Shown here: positions 35,501-50,500 of the stretch, one piece after another | How positions within the stretch are numbered: position 1 is the first letter of the stretch | Layout: every line of letters begins with the position of its first letter | NCBI RefSeq assembly: GCF_932526225.1 | Contig: NC_064041.1 | Coordinates: forward strand, 10,522,813 to 10,586,812 | From: Nematostella vectensis | Taxonomy: Eukaryota; Cnidaria; Anthozoa; Actiniaria; Edwardsiidae | DNA length: 64,000 nt | Direction of reading: 5' to 3' | Made by a program: the position numbers and the translations under genes | Notes under the pieces: generated by a model | What the model saw: only the letters and a program-made list of their open reading frames with translations | Databases searched by the model: none | Told to the model about the DNA's origin: nothing

Positions 35501-38500
35501 GACAGGGATAAGGCATGCTGTATACCCTGGAGAAATGGTACATGATTTTTATTTAGCATTTGTACCATCTGATACAGTTATAGAACTTTGTAATAACCAT
35601 ATTTGCTTGTTTAATACCCTGTAAAAATGAGGCAATGAATAATGTCTAGTTTTGATTGTGCATACTGTCTGGTGCGATGGAGATTTCATGTACTTAACAA
35701 ATAGATCTCATTTTTGTGTGCATCTGTCCTCTAATAGATGCACAGATGACATCACGGCATGTCATGAAAAAAAAGTATACAATGAGATGCGGTAGAGTTG
35801 CGCGACTGTTGTTCATGACACGCTGTGAGGTCTTCTGTGCATGTATCTATAGAACAGACACAAAAAAGAGATATTTTTGTTTTATTCAACATTACAATAT
35901 AGTTTAGGGGAGCACATGTGCATACTGATGCCAAGCGTGTTTCCTTTAATAGCACATGGACCCTTGACCAATCAAAGCACATGATTTACGAGTGTTGTTG
36001 TATAAATACTGTAACTATACATCAGGATTTATAGTACTATGACTGTATGCAAGGTGTGCTTGTTTCTCTATCTAGGAAATACCTAGATGTGACCTTCTTG
36101 GTAATAACAGCAGTAACCTCCACCACTACTGGGTGACTGTGACTCCACATGCTAATTTTATGGTATGTTCAATCATCAGTCATATATCACATCACTTTGA
36201 CCATCAACTGGGCAAGCTATGTACAGTATGGTATAGTGGTCTACAACGGGTGGTGAAAAAGCAGACGGAGAGACCGGGGTAAAAAAAAGGCAGGCCAAAG
36301 ATCTTCTTTCCAACTTTAATCGGTATCATTAACTGTGTCAAAGATCCATGTCATAACAGGTACTAGAACTTTTGCATTTGATTAAACAGACAGATCGACC
36401 AACAATAATTCAGCACAAGGGAAGAGAATTTGTGTTTGAAGGTTTTTCACTTCTCTCTCATCATCGATTGAACAAGGTATTTCTAGTATTTGCCAACTGA
36501 GGTATTTAAAAAAAACTATCCTTGTTGCATTATGTAACTGCAGTTAGTCTGTGAAACCAACCTTTATTTTTACAACAACCCAACAGCTAACAGTGATACA
36601 CCTGTTTTAAGTAGCCACCCTTTGGACTAGCCTTATTAAATAGCACATTTGTTGCTGGAAAATACAGTATAAATTTTTTTGCTTGTCTTCTTTACAATTA
36701 AATATTTGTACTTTTTTTCATATCTAGATGTAATACATTCCAAAGATTTGTCACCTTAAAAGCCACCCTTGATGAAGATGTTTTTATTGTTATAAGCTTC
36801 TTATTCTTTTTTAATACTGTACTGTAGGTCCCACCTTGCTCCCTTATCCGCTACAATATAGAATACGAGATCCACTTTATTGAACAGCCTGTTCCTAAGG
36901 TAAAGTATTTTATAAGGTTTGTTGACGAAGGGCTAACACTCGAAACATCAGCACAACTTTGTTTCACAGAGGCATTCAACATTACTTCTTCAACCTTTGT
37001 GTTGATTTATAGCTTGTCTACACTGAGGTTACACAGACCATCTAGTTTTTCTACAGCTTGTCTGTAGTTATTATATCATATACATGTTAACATTCAGTTT
37101 AATTTCATTGACCACTTGTTCATTTTTATGGCATAATATAAAGTTGTCTTTTTGATGGGGGTTTATTATTCAATTATTTTTTATTTGAAAATGACAAGCT
37201 ATGTTTTATATTTCAGAATTTCTGCATCAAAGGGCTAGACTTGTTTTCAGACTTTTTGTTTGACAAAGTTCTTGAGCTACATGATTGGGCATTGAAAGGT
37301 ATGTTTTCTGTTAATTGTTCCTTAAATATTTTTTTCTCTATGCATGTTGCTTTCTGTGAAATTGCCATACAGTACAGAATATTACAATGTACAGTAGCAG
37401 ACTTAAGCATTTCCAAATAATTCATATTTTTACTTCAGCTGATAATCAGTGCCCGAGGTTCCACTTTCTACCGAGATTTGTCTTCAGGAGAAGTGGTAAA
37501 GTGTTCAATTCAATTATATCTTCTCATCATCATATTACCATCATAATGTTATGTATCATTATCAGTATCATCATTTCCTTGGCCATCATCACCACCTGTA
37601 TCATCATCATATTCATGTCTGCTAATTATAACATTAAATCTATCAATGCTTTTCTTATTTAAGATACTCCGTATTTGTCATAGTAAGGTTTTTTGAATTT
37701 CTAGAGAAAGAGCATGGTTTTGAGGTTGATGAATTGCTCTCTATGGACAAGGTTTTGGCACACTTGATGGATAGCTACAAGCCTCTCATCCAGGTAAGAA
37801 CTTCAAGGCAATACACCCCTGACTGGGGAAGTGTAGAAGTCCGCTCGTAAGGCCTAACATGATTGGCTAGATTACCCTCATGGTTCTATTGTATTCCTGT
37901 TTTTCGTCTGTGTTGCATCAATCCAAACCAATCCAATGTGGTGAAATATTCCGATAGCTTCTACATGGCCTTGGGCTTTTGATAACAGTATGTACAAAGA
38001 TCATTAATGCTCTAAGGGGAACCCAATGGGAAAGTTGCAAACTTTCCTTGTGGATTAAGACGGGTGAAAACAGGATCTCACTTTCACACATTTTTTTTAT
38101 TTTCTCAAGCCAACAGACCTAAATCTGCCTGCCAACAAGCATATAGAGCTTTCTAAATCCTGCCGCAACCAGATTGTTACTAGGCCCTGTATGGTAAGTG
38201 GTACTTTTGCCAAATCATAACATATGCATTTCAACACATTTTGAGAGAGTGTGTTATAAAGTTCCCTTTCACCTCAACACTTATCAAGTACTTTGTTTAC
38301 ATTGAATACATTGTTTCCCAAATTCCAGAAACACCTCTTATATCAAAGTTGGGGTTGCAACAGATATCCACAATTTAATACAGCAATTTTATCTTGCACC
38401 TACACAGCCAACAAAATTATCTGTAACCTAGATTATGCCTATTCCCTGCCTTTTCCGTTCATGTGGCGAGTGGTTTTCTAGCATTTGTACATTCTACTTT

Positions 38501-41500
38501 TCCAACAAAAAATGCTTGGCAATCTATAAAAAAGAGAGACAAGAAAGATTTTTGTTTGAGGATTCTGTTAGTGTCTAGTTTATGATAGGTAACGATGATA
38601 GCAACAGAACCGAGAATGACATATGCATGCTCACAAGTACACCGACTGTTGATTGTTGACCTTCTTGGTCACTGATGTAGAGCATGAAAAATGTGATGAA
38701 AACGATGATAGCAACAGAATCGAGAATGGCATATGCATGCTCACAAGTATACCGACTGTTGATTGTTGACCTTCTTGGTCACTGATGTAGAGCATGAAAA
38801 ATGTGATGAAAACGATGATAGCAACAGAATCGAGAATAACATATGCATGCTCACAAGTATACCGACTGTTGATTGTTGACCTTCTTGGTCACTGATGTAG
38901 AGCATGAAAAATGTGATGAAAACGATGATAGCAACAGAATCGAGAATGGCATATGCATGCTCACAAGTATACCGACTGTTGATTGTTGACCTTGATCACT
39001 GATGTAGAGCATGAAAAATGTGGTAATGTCATTCTTGGTTGTTGTCACGGACAGCAACAGTGTTTTAAGCAATTCATGAGCGTGCATGCCTTCCTTGATG
39101 TTGTTTCCGTTGTGTAAGTTCACTTATGTCTCAAGGTCCCTCACCATTGTGCCAACTTTTGTTACTTTATTTGTCATGTTGCAGAAACCTGCTGCTTTTC
39201 GTGTGGATCATATTGAATTCAGCAGTGCTGATGACACCAGAACTTCTGGGGTAAGGACAGTTTCATATCAGAAATGGAGAATTGATGTGCCCCACTCTGA
39301 AGTGCTGAATTGCATTACCTACTGGATAAATATTTAAAAAATGACTGTCTCTCTTTACTGTGTCCGACATTTCCCAAAACAATTCGAATATACCCTGCAT
39401 TATGAGCTTACAGTATATTGCACATAATTTGTTCACAAAAAAATGTGTACCGGTACCAGCTATTTGGCATCTCAGATTAGACATACATATCAGCACATCA
39501 CCTATGATTGCAATGCTTATCATCATCAGTATTATCATCAGTGATCATCAATCGTGTTACTGTCATCATCAACATTATCATCAATGGCATTCTAATCATC
39601 ATCTCATGATAATTACTAAGATAATTGCCATCATTGCCATCACCATCATAACAACCATCATTTCATTATTTCCAACCTTGTTTTTTTGTGTCGTCCCCAT
39701 TAAGCCAATTAGCAGCACCAACGACATGGTTAATATTTTAATTGTTATGTGATTGTTTTGTAGCGATATCCATATATTATCCATCATGGTATCCGCCCAG
39801 TGCAGATGAGCTATGTGGGAAATCCAAAGTAAGCATTTTGATTTGTGTAAGAATAATTTTTTGGAATGCCTCATCGGTAAAATAAATTGCATAGAAAAAC
39901 AAAATTTGTTGTATCAATGGTTGTTCAAGTATGTATTGTTATCAGTGGTATGTAGAAGTGTAGAATACCTTATTATTTGAGGCTGTTGTTCTATTGTTGT
40001 TAGTGTATATGTAACTTATGTTTAATTAAAGACACTGAGAACGCTTCTTACACCATTGAAGAAGTCACAACTTACTCTGTATGACAATATTAGCCATGAA
40101 CAGGTGTTGGCTGAAGCAGCAGGTTACTACATGTGTCAGTTAGCAATCTCCTTGGTGGAACTGCCAACTGGGTCTGCCACAGGTATATTGATAAGTGTTG
40201 CTGATGATTAGGGTTTTTTGAAGGTACCAGAAGCTCTGGAAGTCGTATGTTAAACTGCGAAACACCCTTGCCAACAGGTATGTACTTAACGAATAGATCT
40301 CATTTTTGCATGCGTCTGTCCTCTAATAGATTCACAAACAACGCCACAGGGTGTCATGAACAAAAAAGTACGCAACGAGACCCAGTCGAGTTGCGTGACT
40401 GTTGTTCATGACACGCTGTGACGTCTTCTGTGCATCTATCAGAGGACGGACAGATGCAATAAAAATTGAGATCTATTTGTTTGATACAACGTTACAATAT
40501 AGTTTTTGGGAGCGTGCATGCATGCTGACGCCAAGCGTACTGTATGTCCTCTAATAACACATGGACCCTTGACCAATCTGAGTGCATGATTTAAGAGTGT
40601 CGTTTATAAAACAGTCTACATGTCTTTTGTTTTCTCTTTTCCCTCTTTTCTTAACTGAGTACTGTATAAAGAAATGGAAACTCGCTATGATAGTGCAAGG
40701 ATAATTATTTTTTTTCAATATAGAATACTTAGCCAGGCTCTTACACCTCTGAATGAAATACTAGATGACCTGACAGGATTTATTTCAGCTGAATCGAAAC
40801 CACTCCGACTTGCTGTCACATCTCCCTAATGTTACAGTGATTATAATTAGCATTATTCACTTGTAGACCGTCAGGGGCAAGCCGTGAGGAGCAGAACCAA
40901 CTCGTCCACATGAAGGTAGGCAACATTATGGCTTTGGGATTACGGCTGCGTGCATACTTCAACTGAGTGTAGATTACACGTCTAATATAGGTTGCTGCTA
41001 TAACCAGCTAGCCAAGGTGGATGGTAATAATAGTGTTGGCCAAGGTGGATGGTAGTAATAGTGTTGGGCCAAGGTGAATGGTAGTAATAGTGTTGGGCCA
41101 AGGTGGATGGTAGTAATAGTGTTGGGCCAAGGTGGATGGTAGTAATAGTGTTAGGCCAAGGTGGATGGTAGTCATACTGTTGGGCCAAAGTGGATGGTAG
41201 TAATAGTGTTGGGCCAAGGTGGATGGTAGTAATACTGTTGGGCCAAGGTGGATGGTAGTAATAGTGTTGATCCAAGGTGGATGGTAGTAATAGTGTTGGG
41301 CCAAGGTGGATGGTAGTAATAGTGTTGGGCCAAGGTGAATGGTAGTAATAGTGTTGGGCCAAGGTGGATGGTAGTAATAGTGTTGGGCCAAGGTGAATGG
41401 TAGTAATAGTGTTGGGCCAAGGTGGATGGTAGTAATAGTGTTGGGCCAAGGTGGATGGTAGTAATAGTGTTGGGCCAAGGTGGATGGTAGTAATAGTGTT

Positions 41501-44500
41501 GGGCCAAGGTGGATGGTAGTCATAGTGTTGGGCCAAGGTGGATGGTAGTAATAGTGTTAGGCCAAAGTGGATGGTAGTCATAGTGTTGGCCAAGGTGGAC
41601 GGTAGTCATAGTGTTGGGCCAAGGTGGATGGTAGTAATAGTGTTGGGCCAAGGTGGATGGTAGTAATAGTGTTGGGCCAAGGTGAATGGTAGTAATAGTG
41701 TTGGGCCAAGGTGGATGGTAGTAATAGTGTTGGGCCAAGGTGGATGGTAGTAATAGTGTTGGGCCAAGGTGGATGGTAGTAATAGTGTTGGGCCAAGGTG
41801 GATGGTAGTCATAGTGTTGGGCCAAGGTGGATGGTAGTAATAGTGTTAGGCCAAAGTGGATGGTAGTCATAGTGTTGGCCAAGGTGGACGGTAGTCATAG
41901 TGTTGGGCCAAGGTGGATGGTAGTAATAGTGTTGGGCCAAGGTGGATGGTAGTAATAGTGTTGGGCCAAGGTGAATGGTAGTAATAGTGTTGGGCCAAGG
42001 TGGATGGTAGTTATAGTGTTGGGCCAAGGTGGATGGTAGTAATAGTGTTGGGCCAAGGTGGATGGTAGTAATAGTGTTGGGCCAAGGTGAATGGTAGTAA
42101 TAGTGTTGGGCCAAGGTGGATGGTAGTAACAGTGTTGGGCCAAGGTGGATGGTAGTAATAGTGTTGGGCCAAGGTGGATGGTAGTAATAGTGTTGGGCCA
42201 AGGTGGAAGGTAGTTATAGTGTTGGGCCAAGGTGGATGGTAGTAATAGTGTTGGGTCAAGGTGGATGGTAGTAATAGTGTTGGGTCAAGGTGGAAGGTAG
42301 TAATAGTGTTGGGCCAAAGTGGATGGTAGTCATAGTGTTGGGCCAAAGTGGATGGTAGTAATAGTGTTGGGCCAAGGTGGATGGTAGTAATAGTGTTGGG
42401 CCAAGGTGGATGGTAGTAATAGTGTTGGGCCAAAGTGGATGGTAGTAATAGTGTTGGGCCAAGGTGGATGGTAGTAATAGTGTTGGGCCAAGGTGGATGG
42501 TAGTAATAGTGTTGGGCCAAGGTGGAAGGTAGTTATAGTGTTGGGCCAAGGTGGATGGTAGTAATAGTGTTGGGCCAAGGTGGATGGTAGTAATAGTGTT
42601 GGGCCAAGGTGGATGGTAGTAATAGTGTTGGGCCAAGGTGGATGGTAGTAATAGTGTTGGGCCAAGGTGGATGGTAGTAACAGTGTTGGGCCAAGGTGGA
42701 TGGTAGTAACAGTGTTGGGCCAAGGTGGATGGTAGTAATAGTGTTGGGCCAAGGTGGATGGTAGTAATAGTGTTGGGCCAAGGTGGATGGTAGTAATAGT
42801 GTTGGGAAAAGGTGGATGGTAGTAATAGTGTTGGGCCAAGGTGGATGGTAGTAATAGTGTTGGGCCAAAGTGGATGGTAGTAATAGTGTTGGGCCAAGGT
42901 GGATGGTAGTAATAGTGTTGGGCCAAAGTGGATGGTAGTAATAGTGTTGGCCAAGGTGGATGGCAGTAATAGTGTTGGCCAAAGTGGATGGTAGTAATAG
43001 TGTTGGCCAAGGTGGATGGCAGTAATAGTGTTGGGCCAAGGTGGATGGTAGTAATAGTGTTGGGCCAAGGTGGATGGTAGTAATAGTGTTGGGCCAAGGT
43101 GGATGGTAGTAATAGTGTTGGGCCAAGGTGGATGGTAGTAATAGTGTTGGGCCAAGGTGGATGGTAGTAATAGTGTTAGGCCAAAGTGGATGGTAGTAAT
43201 AGTGTTGGCCAAGGTGGACGGTAGTCATAGTGTTGGGCCAAGGTGGATGGTAGTCATAGTGTTGGGCCAAGGTGGATGGTAGTAATAGTGTTGGGCCAAG
43301 GTGGATGGTAGTAATAGTGTTAGGCCAAAGTGGATGGTAGTCATAGTGTTGGCCAAGGTGGACGGTAGTCATAGTGTTGGGCCAAGGTGGATGGTAGTAA
43401 TAGTGTTGGGCCAAGGTGGATGGTAGTAATAGTGTTGGGCCAAGGTGGATGGTAGTAATAGTGTTGGGCCAAGGTGGATGGTAGTAATAGTGTTGGGCCA
43501 AGGTGGATGGTAGTAATAGTGTTGGGCCAAGGTGGATGGTAGTAATAGTGTTGGGCCAAGGTGGATGGTAGTCATAGTGTTGGGCCAAGGTGGATGGTAG
43601 TCATAGTGTTGGGCCAAGGTGGATGGTAGTCATAGTGTTGGGCCAAGGTGGATGGTAGTAATAGTGTTGGGCCAAGGTGGATGGTAGTTATAGTGTTGGG
43701 CCAAGGTGGATGGTAGTAATAGTGTTGGGCCAAGGTGGAAGGTAGTTATAGTGTTGGGCCAAGGTGGATGGTAGTAATAGTGTTGGGCCAAGGTGGATGG
43801 TAGTAATAGTGTTGGGCCAAGGTGGATGGTAGTAATAGTGTTGGGCCAAGGTGGATGGTAGTAATAGTGTTGGGCCAAGGAAGATGGTAGTAATAGTGTT
43901 GGGCCAAGGTGGATGGTAGTAACAGTGTTGGGCCAAGGTGGATGGTAGTAATAGTGTTGGGCCAAGGTGGATGGTAGTAACAGTGTTGGGCCAAGGTGGA
44001 TGGTAGTAACAGTGTTGGGCCAAGGTGGATGGTAGTAATAGTGTTGGGCCAAGGTGGATGGTAGTAATAGTGTTGGGCCAAGGTGGATGGTAGTAATAGT
44101 GTTGGGAAAAGGTGGATGGTAGTAATAGTGTTGGGCCAAGGTGGATGGTAGTAATAGTGTTGGGCCAAAGTGGATGGTAGTAATAGTGTTGGGCCAAGGT
44201 GGATGGTAGTAATAGTGTTGGGCCAAAGTGGATGGTAGTAATAGTGTTGGCCAAGGTGGATGGCAGTAATAGTGTTGGCCAAAGTGGATGGTAGTAATAG
44301 TGTTGGCCAAGGTGGATGGCAGTAATAGTGTTGGGCCAAGGTGGATGGTAGTAATAGTGTTGGGCCAAGGTGGATTGTAGTAATAGTGTTGGGCCAAGGT
44401 GGATGGTAGTAATAGTGTTAGGCCAAAGTGGATGGTAGTAATAGTGTTGGCCAAGGTGGACGGTAGTCATAGTGTTGGGCCAAGGTGGATGGTAGTCATA

Positions 44501-47500
44501 GTGTTGGGCCAAGGTGGATGGTAGTAATAGTGTTGGGCCAAGGTGGATGGTAGTAATAGTGTTAGGCCAAAGTGGATGGTAGTCATAGTGTTGGCCAAGG
44601 TGGACGGTAGTCATAGTGTTGGGCCAAGGTGGATGGTAGTAATAGTGTTGGGCCAAGGTGGATGGTAGTAATAGTGTTGGGCCAAGGTGGATGGTAGTAA
44701 TAGTGTTGGGCCAAGGTGGATGGTAGTAATAGTGTTGGGCCAAGGTGGATGGTAGTAATAGTGTTGGGCCAAGGTGGATGGTAGTAATAGTGTTGGGCCA
44801 AGGTGGATGGTAGTAATAGTGTTGGGCCAAGGTGGATGGTAGTCATAGTGTTGGGCCAAGGTGGATGGTAGTCATAGTGTTGGGCCAAGGTGGATGGTAG
44901 TAATAGTGTTGGGCCAAGGTGGATGGTAGTTATAGTGTTGGGCCAAGGTGGATGGTAGTAATAGTGTTGGGCCAAGGTGGAAGGTAGTTATAGTGTTGGG
45001 CCAAGGTGGATGGTAGTAATAGTGTTGGGCCAAGGTGGATGGTAGTAATAGTGTTGGGCCAAGGTGGATGGCAGTAATAGTGTTGGGCCAAGGTGGATGG
45101 TAGTAATAGTGTTGGGCCAAGGTGGATGGTAGTAATAGTGTTGGGCCAAGGTGGATGGTAGTCATAGTGTTGGGCCAAGGTGGATGGTAGTCATAGTGTT
45201 GGGCCAAGGTGGATGGTAGTAATAGTGTTGGGCCAAGGTGGATGGTAGTTATAGTGTTGGGCCAAGGTGGATGGTAGTAATAGTGTTGGGCCAAGGTGGA
45301 AGGTAGTTATAGTGTTGGGCCAAGGTGGATGGTAGTAATAGTGTTGGGCCAAGGTGGATGGTAGTAATAGTGTTGGGCCAAGGTGGATGGCAGTAATAGT
45401 GTTGGGCCAAGGTGGATGGTAGTAACAGTGTTGGGCCAAGGTGGATGGTAGTAATAGTGTTGGGCCAAGGTGGATGGTAGTCATAGTGTTGGGTCAAGGT
45501 GGATGGTAGTAATAGTGTTGGGCCAAGGTGGATGGCAGTAATAGTGTTGGGCCAAGGTGGATGGCAGTAATAGTGTTGGGCCAAGGTGGATGGTAGTAAT
45601 AGTGTTGGGCCAAGGTGGATGGTAGTAATAGTGTTGGGTCAAGGTGGAAGGTAGTAATAGTGTTGGGCCAAGGTGGATGGTAGTAATAGTGTTGGGCCAA
45701 GGTGGATGGTAGTAATAGTGTTGGGCCAAGGTGGATGGTAGTAATAGTGTTGGGCCAAGGTGGATGGTAGTAATAGTGTTAGGCCAAAGTGGATGGTAGT
45801 AATAGTGTTGGCCAAGGTGGACGGTAGTCATAGTGTTGGGCCAAGGTGGATGGTAGTCATAGTGTTGGGCCAAGGTGGATGGTAGTAATAGTGTTGGGCC
45901 AAGGTGGATGGTAGTAATAGTGTTAGGCCAAAGTGGATGGTAGTCATAGTGTTGGCCAAGGTGGACGGTAGTCATAGTGTTGGGCCAAGGTGGATGGTAG
46001 TAATAGTGTTGGGCCAAGGTGGATGGTAGTAATAGTGTTGGGCCAAGGTGGATGGTAGTAATAGTGTTGGGCCAAGGTGGATGGTAGTAATAGTGTTGGG
46101 CCAAGGTGGATGGTAGTAATAGTGTTGGGCCAAGGTGGATGGTAGTAATAGTGTTGGGCCAAGGTGGATGGTAGTAATAGTGTTGGGCCAAGGTGGATGG
46201 TAGTCATAGTGTTGGGCCAAGGTGGATGGTAGTCATAGTGTTGGGCCAAGGTGGATGGTAGTAATAGTGTTGGGCCAAGGTGGATGGTAGTTATAGTGTT
46301 GGGCCAAGGTGGATGGTAGTAATAGTGTTGGGCCAAGGTGGAAGGTAGTTATAGTGTTGGGCCAAGGTGGATGGTAGTAATAGTGTTGGGCCAAGGTGGA
46401 TGGTAGTAATAGTGTTGGGCCAAGGTGGATGGTAGTAATAGTGTTGGGCCAAGGTGGATGGTAGTAATAGTGTTGGGCCAAGGAAGATGGTAGTAATAGT
46501 GTTGGGCCAAGGTGGATGGTAGTAACAGTGTTGGGCCAAGGTGGATGGTAGTAATAGTGTTGGGCCAAGGTGGATGGTAGTCATAGTGTTGGGTCAAGGT
46601 GGATGGTAGTAATAGTGTTGGGCCAAGGTGGATGGCAGTAATAGTGTTGGGCCAAGGTGGATGGCAGTAATAGTGTTGGGCCAAGGTGGATGGTAGTAAT
46701 AGTGTTGGGCCAAGGTGGATGGTAGTAATAGTGTTGGGTCAAGGTGGAAGGTAGTAATAGTGTTGGGCCAAGGTGGATGGTAGTAATAGTGTTGGGCCAA
46801 GGTGGATGGTAGTAATAGTGTTGGGCCAAGGTGGATGGTAGTAATAGTGTTGGGCCAAGGTGGATGGTAGTAATAGTGTTGGGCCAAGGTGGAAGGTAGT
46901 TATAGTGTTGGGCCAAGGTGGATGGTAGTAATAGTGTTGGGCCAAGGTGGATGGTAGTAATAGTGTTGGGCCAAGGTGGATGGTAGTAATAGTGCTGATC
47001 CAAGGTGGATGGTAGTAATAGTGTTGGGCCAAGGTGGATGGTAGTAATAGTGTTGGGCCAAGGTGGATGGTAGTCATAGTGTTGGGCCAAGGTGGATGGT
47101 AGTAATAGTGTTGGGCCAAGGTGGAAGGTAGTTATAGTGTTGGGCCAAGGTGGATGGCAGTAATAGTGTTGGGCCAAGGTGGATGGTAGTAATAGTGTTG
47201 GGCCAAGGTGGATGGTAGTAATAGTGTTGGGCCAAAGTGGATGGTAGTAATAGTGTTGATCCAAGGTGGATGGTAGTAATAGTGTTGGGCCAAGGTGGAT
47301 GGTAGTAATAGTGTTGGGCCAAGGTGGATGGTAGTTATAGTGTTGGGCCAAGGTGGATGGTAGTTATAGTGTTAGGCCAAGGTGGATGGTAGTTATAGTG
47401 TTGGGCCAAGGTGGATGGTAGTCATAGTGTTGGGCCAAGGTGGATGGTAGTAATAGTGTTGGGCCAAGGTGGATGGTAGTAATAGTGTTGGGCCAAGGTG

Positions 47501-50500
47501 GATGGTAGTAATAGTGTTGGGCCAAAGTGGATGGTAGTAATAGTGTTGATCCAAGGTGGATGGTAGTAATAGTGTTGGGCCAAGGTGGATGGTAGTTATA
47601 GTGTTGGGCCAAGGTGGATGGTAGTAATAGTGTTGGCCAAGGTGGATGGTAGTAATAGTGTTGGGCCAAGGTGGATGGTAGTAATAGTGTTGGGCCAAGG
47701 TGGATGGTAGTTATAGTGTTGGGCCAAGGTGGATGGTAGTCATAGTGTTGGGCCAAGGTGGATGGTAGTAATAGTGTTGGGCCAAAGTGGATGGTAGTCA
47801 TAGTGTTGGCCAAGGTGGATGGTAGTCATAGTGTTGGGCCAAGGTGGATGGTAGTAATAGTGTTGGGCCAAGGTGGATGGTAGTGATACTGTTGGGCCAA
47901 GGTGGATGGTAGTCATAGTGTTGGGCCAAAGTGGATGGTAGTCATAGTGTTGGGCCAAGGTGGATGGTAGTAATAGTGTTGGCCCAAGGTGGATGGTAGT
48001 AATAGTGCTGATCCAAGGTGGATGGTAGTAATAGTGTTGGGCCAAGGTGGATGGTAGTAATAGTGTTGGGCCAAAGTGGATGGTAGTAATAGTGTTGGGC
48101 CAAAGTGGATGGTAGTAATAGTGTTGATCCAAGGTGAATGGTAGTAATAGTGTTGGGCAAAAGTGGATGGTAGTAATAGTGTTGGGCCAAGGTGGATGGT
48201 AGTAATAGTGTTGGGCCAAGGTGGATGGTAGTAATAGTGTTGGGCCAAGGTGGATGGTAGTAATAGTGTTGGGCCAAGGTGGATGGTAGTAATAGTGTTG
48301 GGCCAAGGTGGATGGTAGTAATAGTGCTGATCCAAGGTGGATGGTAGTAATAGTGTTGGGCCAAAGTGGATGGTAGTCATAGTGTTGGGCCAAAGTGGAT
48401 GGTAGTCATAGTGTTGGGCCAAGGTGGATGGTAGTAATAGTGTTGGGCCAAGGTGGATGGTAGTAATAGTGCTGATCCAAGGTGGATGGTAGTAATAGTG
48501 TTGGGCCAAGGTGGATGGTAGTAATAGTGTTGGGCCAAAGTGGATGGTAGTAATAGTGTTGGGCCAAAGTGGATGGTAGTAATAGTGTTGATCCAAGGTG
48601 AATGGTAGTAATAGTGTTGGGCAAAAGTGGATGGTAGTCATAGTGTTGGGCCAAGGTGGATGGTAGTAATAGTGTTGGGTCAAGGTGGATGGTAGTAATA
48701 GTGCTGATCCAAGGTGGATGGCAGTAATAGTGTTGGGCCAAGGTGAATGGTAGTAATAGTGTTGGGCCAAAGTGGATGGTAGTAATAGTGTTGGGCCAAG
48801 GTGGATGGTAGTAATAGTGTTGGGCAAAAGTGGATGGTAGTAATAGTGTTGGGCCAAGGTGGATGGTAGTAATAGTGTTGGGCCAAAGTGGATGGCAGTA
48901 ATAGTGTTGGGCCAAGGTGGATGGTAGTAATAGTGTTGGGCAAAAGTGGATGGTAGTAATAGTGTTGGGCCAAGGTGGATGGTAGTAATAGTGTTGGGCC
49001 AAGGTGGATGGTAGTAATAGTGTTGGGCCAAGGTGGATGGTAGTAATAGTGTTAGGCCAAAGTGGATGGTAGTCATAGTGTTGGGCCAAAGTGGATGGTA
49101 GTAATAGTGTTGGGCCAAGGTGGATGGTAGTAATAGTGCTGATCCAAGGTGGATGGCAGTAATAGTGTTGGCCAAGGTGGATGGTAGTAATAGTGTTGGG
49201 CCAAAGTGGATGGTAGTAATAGTGTTGGGCCAAGGTGGATGGTAGTAATAGTGTTAGGCCAAAGTGGATGGTAGTCATAGTGTTGGGCCAAAGTGGATGG
49301 TAGTAATAGTGTTGGGCCAAGGTGGATGGTAGTAATAGTGCTCATCCAAGGTGGATGGCAGTAATAGTGTTGGGCCAAGGTGAATGGTAGTAATAGTGTT
49401 GGGCCAAAGTGGATGGTAGTAATAGTGTTGGGCCAAAGTGGATGGTAGTAATAGTGTTGGCCAAGGTGGATGGTAGTAATAGTGCTGATCCAAGGTGGAT
49501 GGTAGTAATAGTGTTGGGCCAAAGTGGATGGTAGTAATAGTGTTGGCCAAGGTGGATGGTAGTAATAGTGTTGGGTCAAGGTGGATGGTAGTAATAGTGT
49601 TGGGTCAAGGTGGATGGTAGTAATAGTGTTGGGCCAAAGTGGATGGTAGTCATAGTGTTGGGCCAAAGTGGATGGTAGTAATAGTGTTGGGCCAAAGTGG
49701 ATGGTAGTAATAGTGTTGGGCCAAGGTGGATGGTAGTAATAGTGTTGGGCCAAGGTGGATGGTAGTAATAGTGTTAGGCCAAGGTGGATGGTAGTAATAG
49801 TGTTGGGCAAAAGTGGATGGTAGTAATAGTGTTGGGCCAAAGTGGATGGTAGTAATAGTGTTGGGCCAAGGTGGATGGTAGTAATAGTGTTAGGCCAAGG
49901 TGGATGGTAGTAATAGTGTTGGGCCAAGGTGGATGGTAGTAATAGTGTTGGGCCAAAGTGGATGGTATTAATAGTGTTGGGCCAAGGTGGATGGCAGTAA
50001 TAGTGCTGATCCAAGGTGGATGGTAGTCATAGTGTTGGGCCAAGGTGGATGGTAGTAATAGTGTTGATCCAAGGTGGATGGTAGTAATAGTGTTGATCCA
50101 AGGTGGATGGTAGTCATAGTGTTGGGCCAAAGTGGATGGTAGTAATAGTGTTGGTCCAAGGTGGATGGTAGTAATAGTGTTGATCCAAGGTGGATGGTAG
50201 TCATAGTGTTGGGCCAAGGTGGATGGTAGTAATAGTGTTGGGCCAAGGTGGATGGTAGTAATAGTGTTGGGCCAAGGTGGATGGTAGTAATAGTGTTGGG
50301 CCAAGGTGAATGGTAGTAATAGTGTTGGGCCAAAGTGGATGGTAGTAATAGTGTTGGGCCAAAGTGGATGGTAGTAATAGTGTTGGCCAAGGTGGATGGT
50401 AGTAATAGTGCTGATCCAAGGTGGATGGTAGTAATAGTGTTGGGCCAAAGTGGATGGTAGTAATAGTGTTGGCCAAGGTGGATGGTAGTAATAGTGTTGG

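Noticed and set aside
40721-40830. Extra DROSHA exon after a strong acceptor at 40723 (open frame [14 protein letters not shown])
   Set aside because: There is no GT donor before the stop, and its phase does not fit the flanking exons; it may be a decayed exon or repeat.
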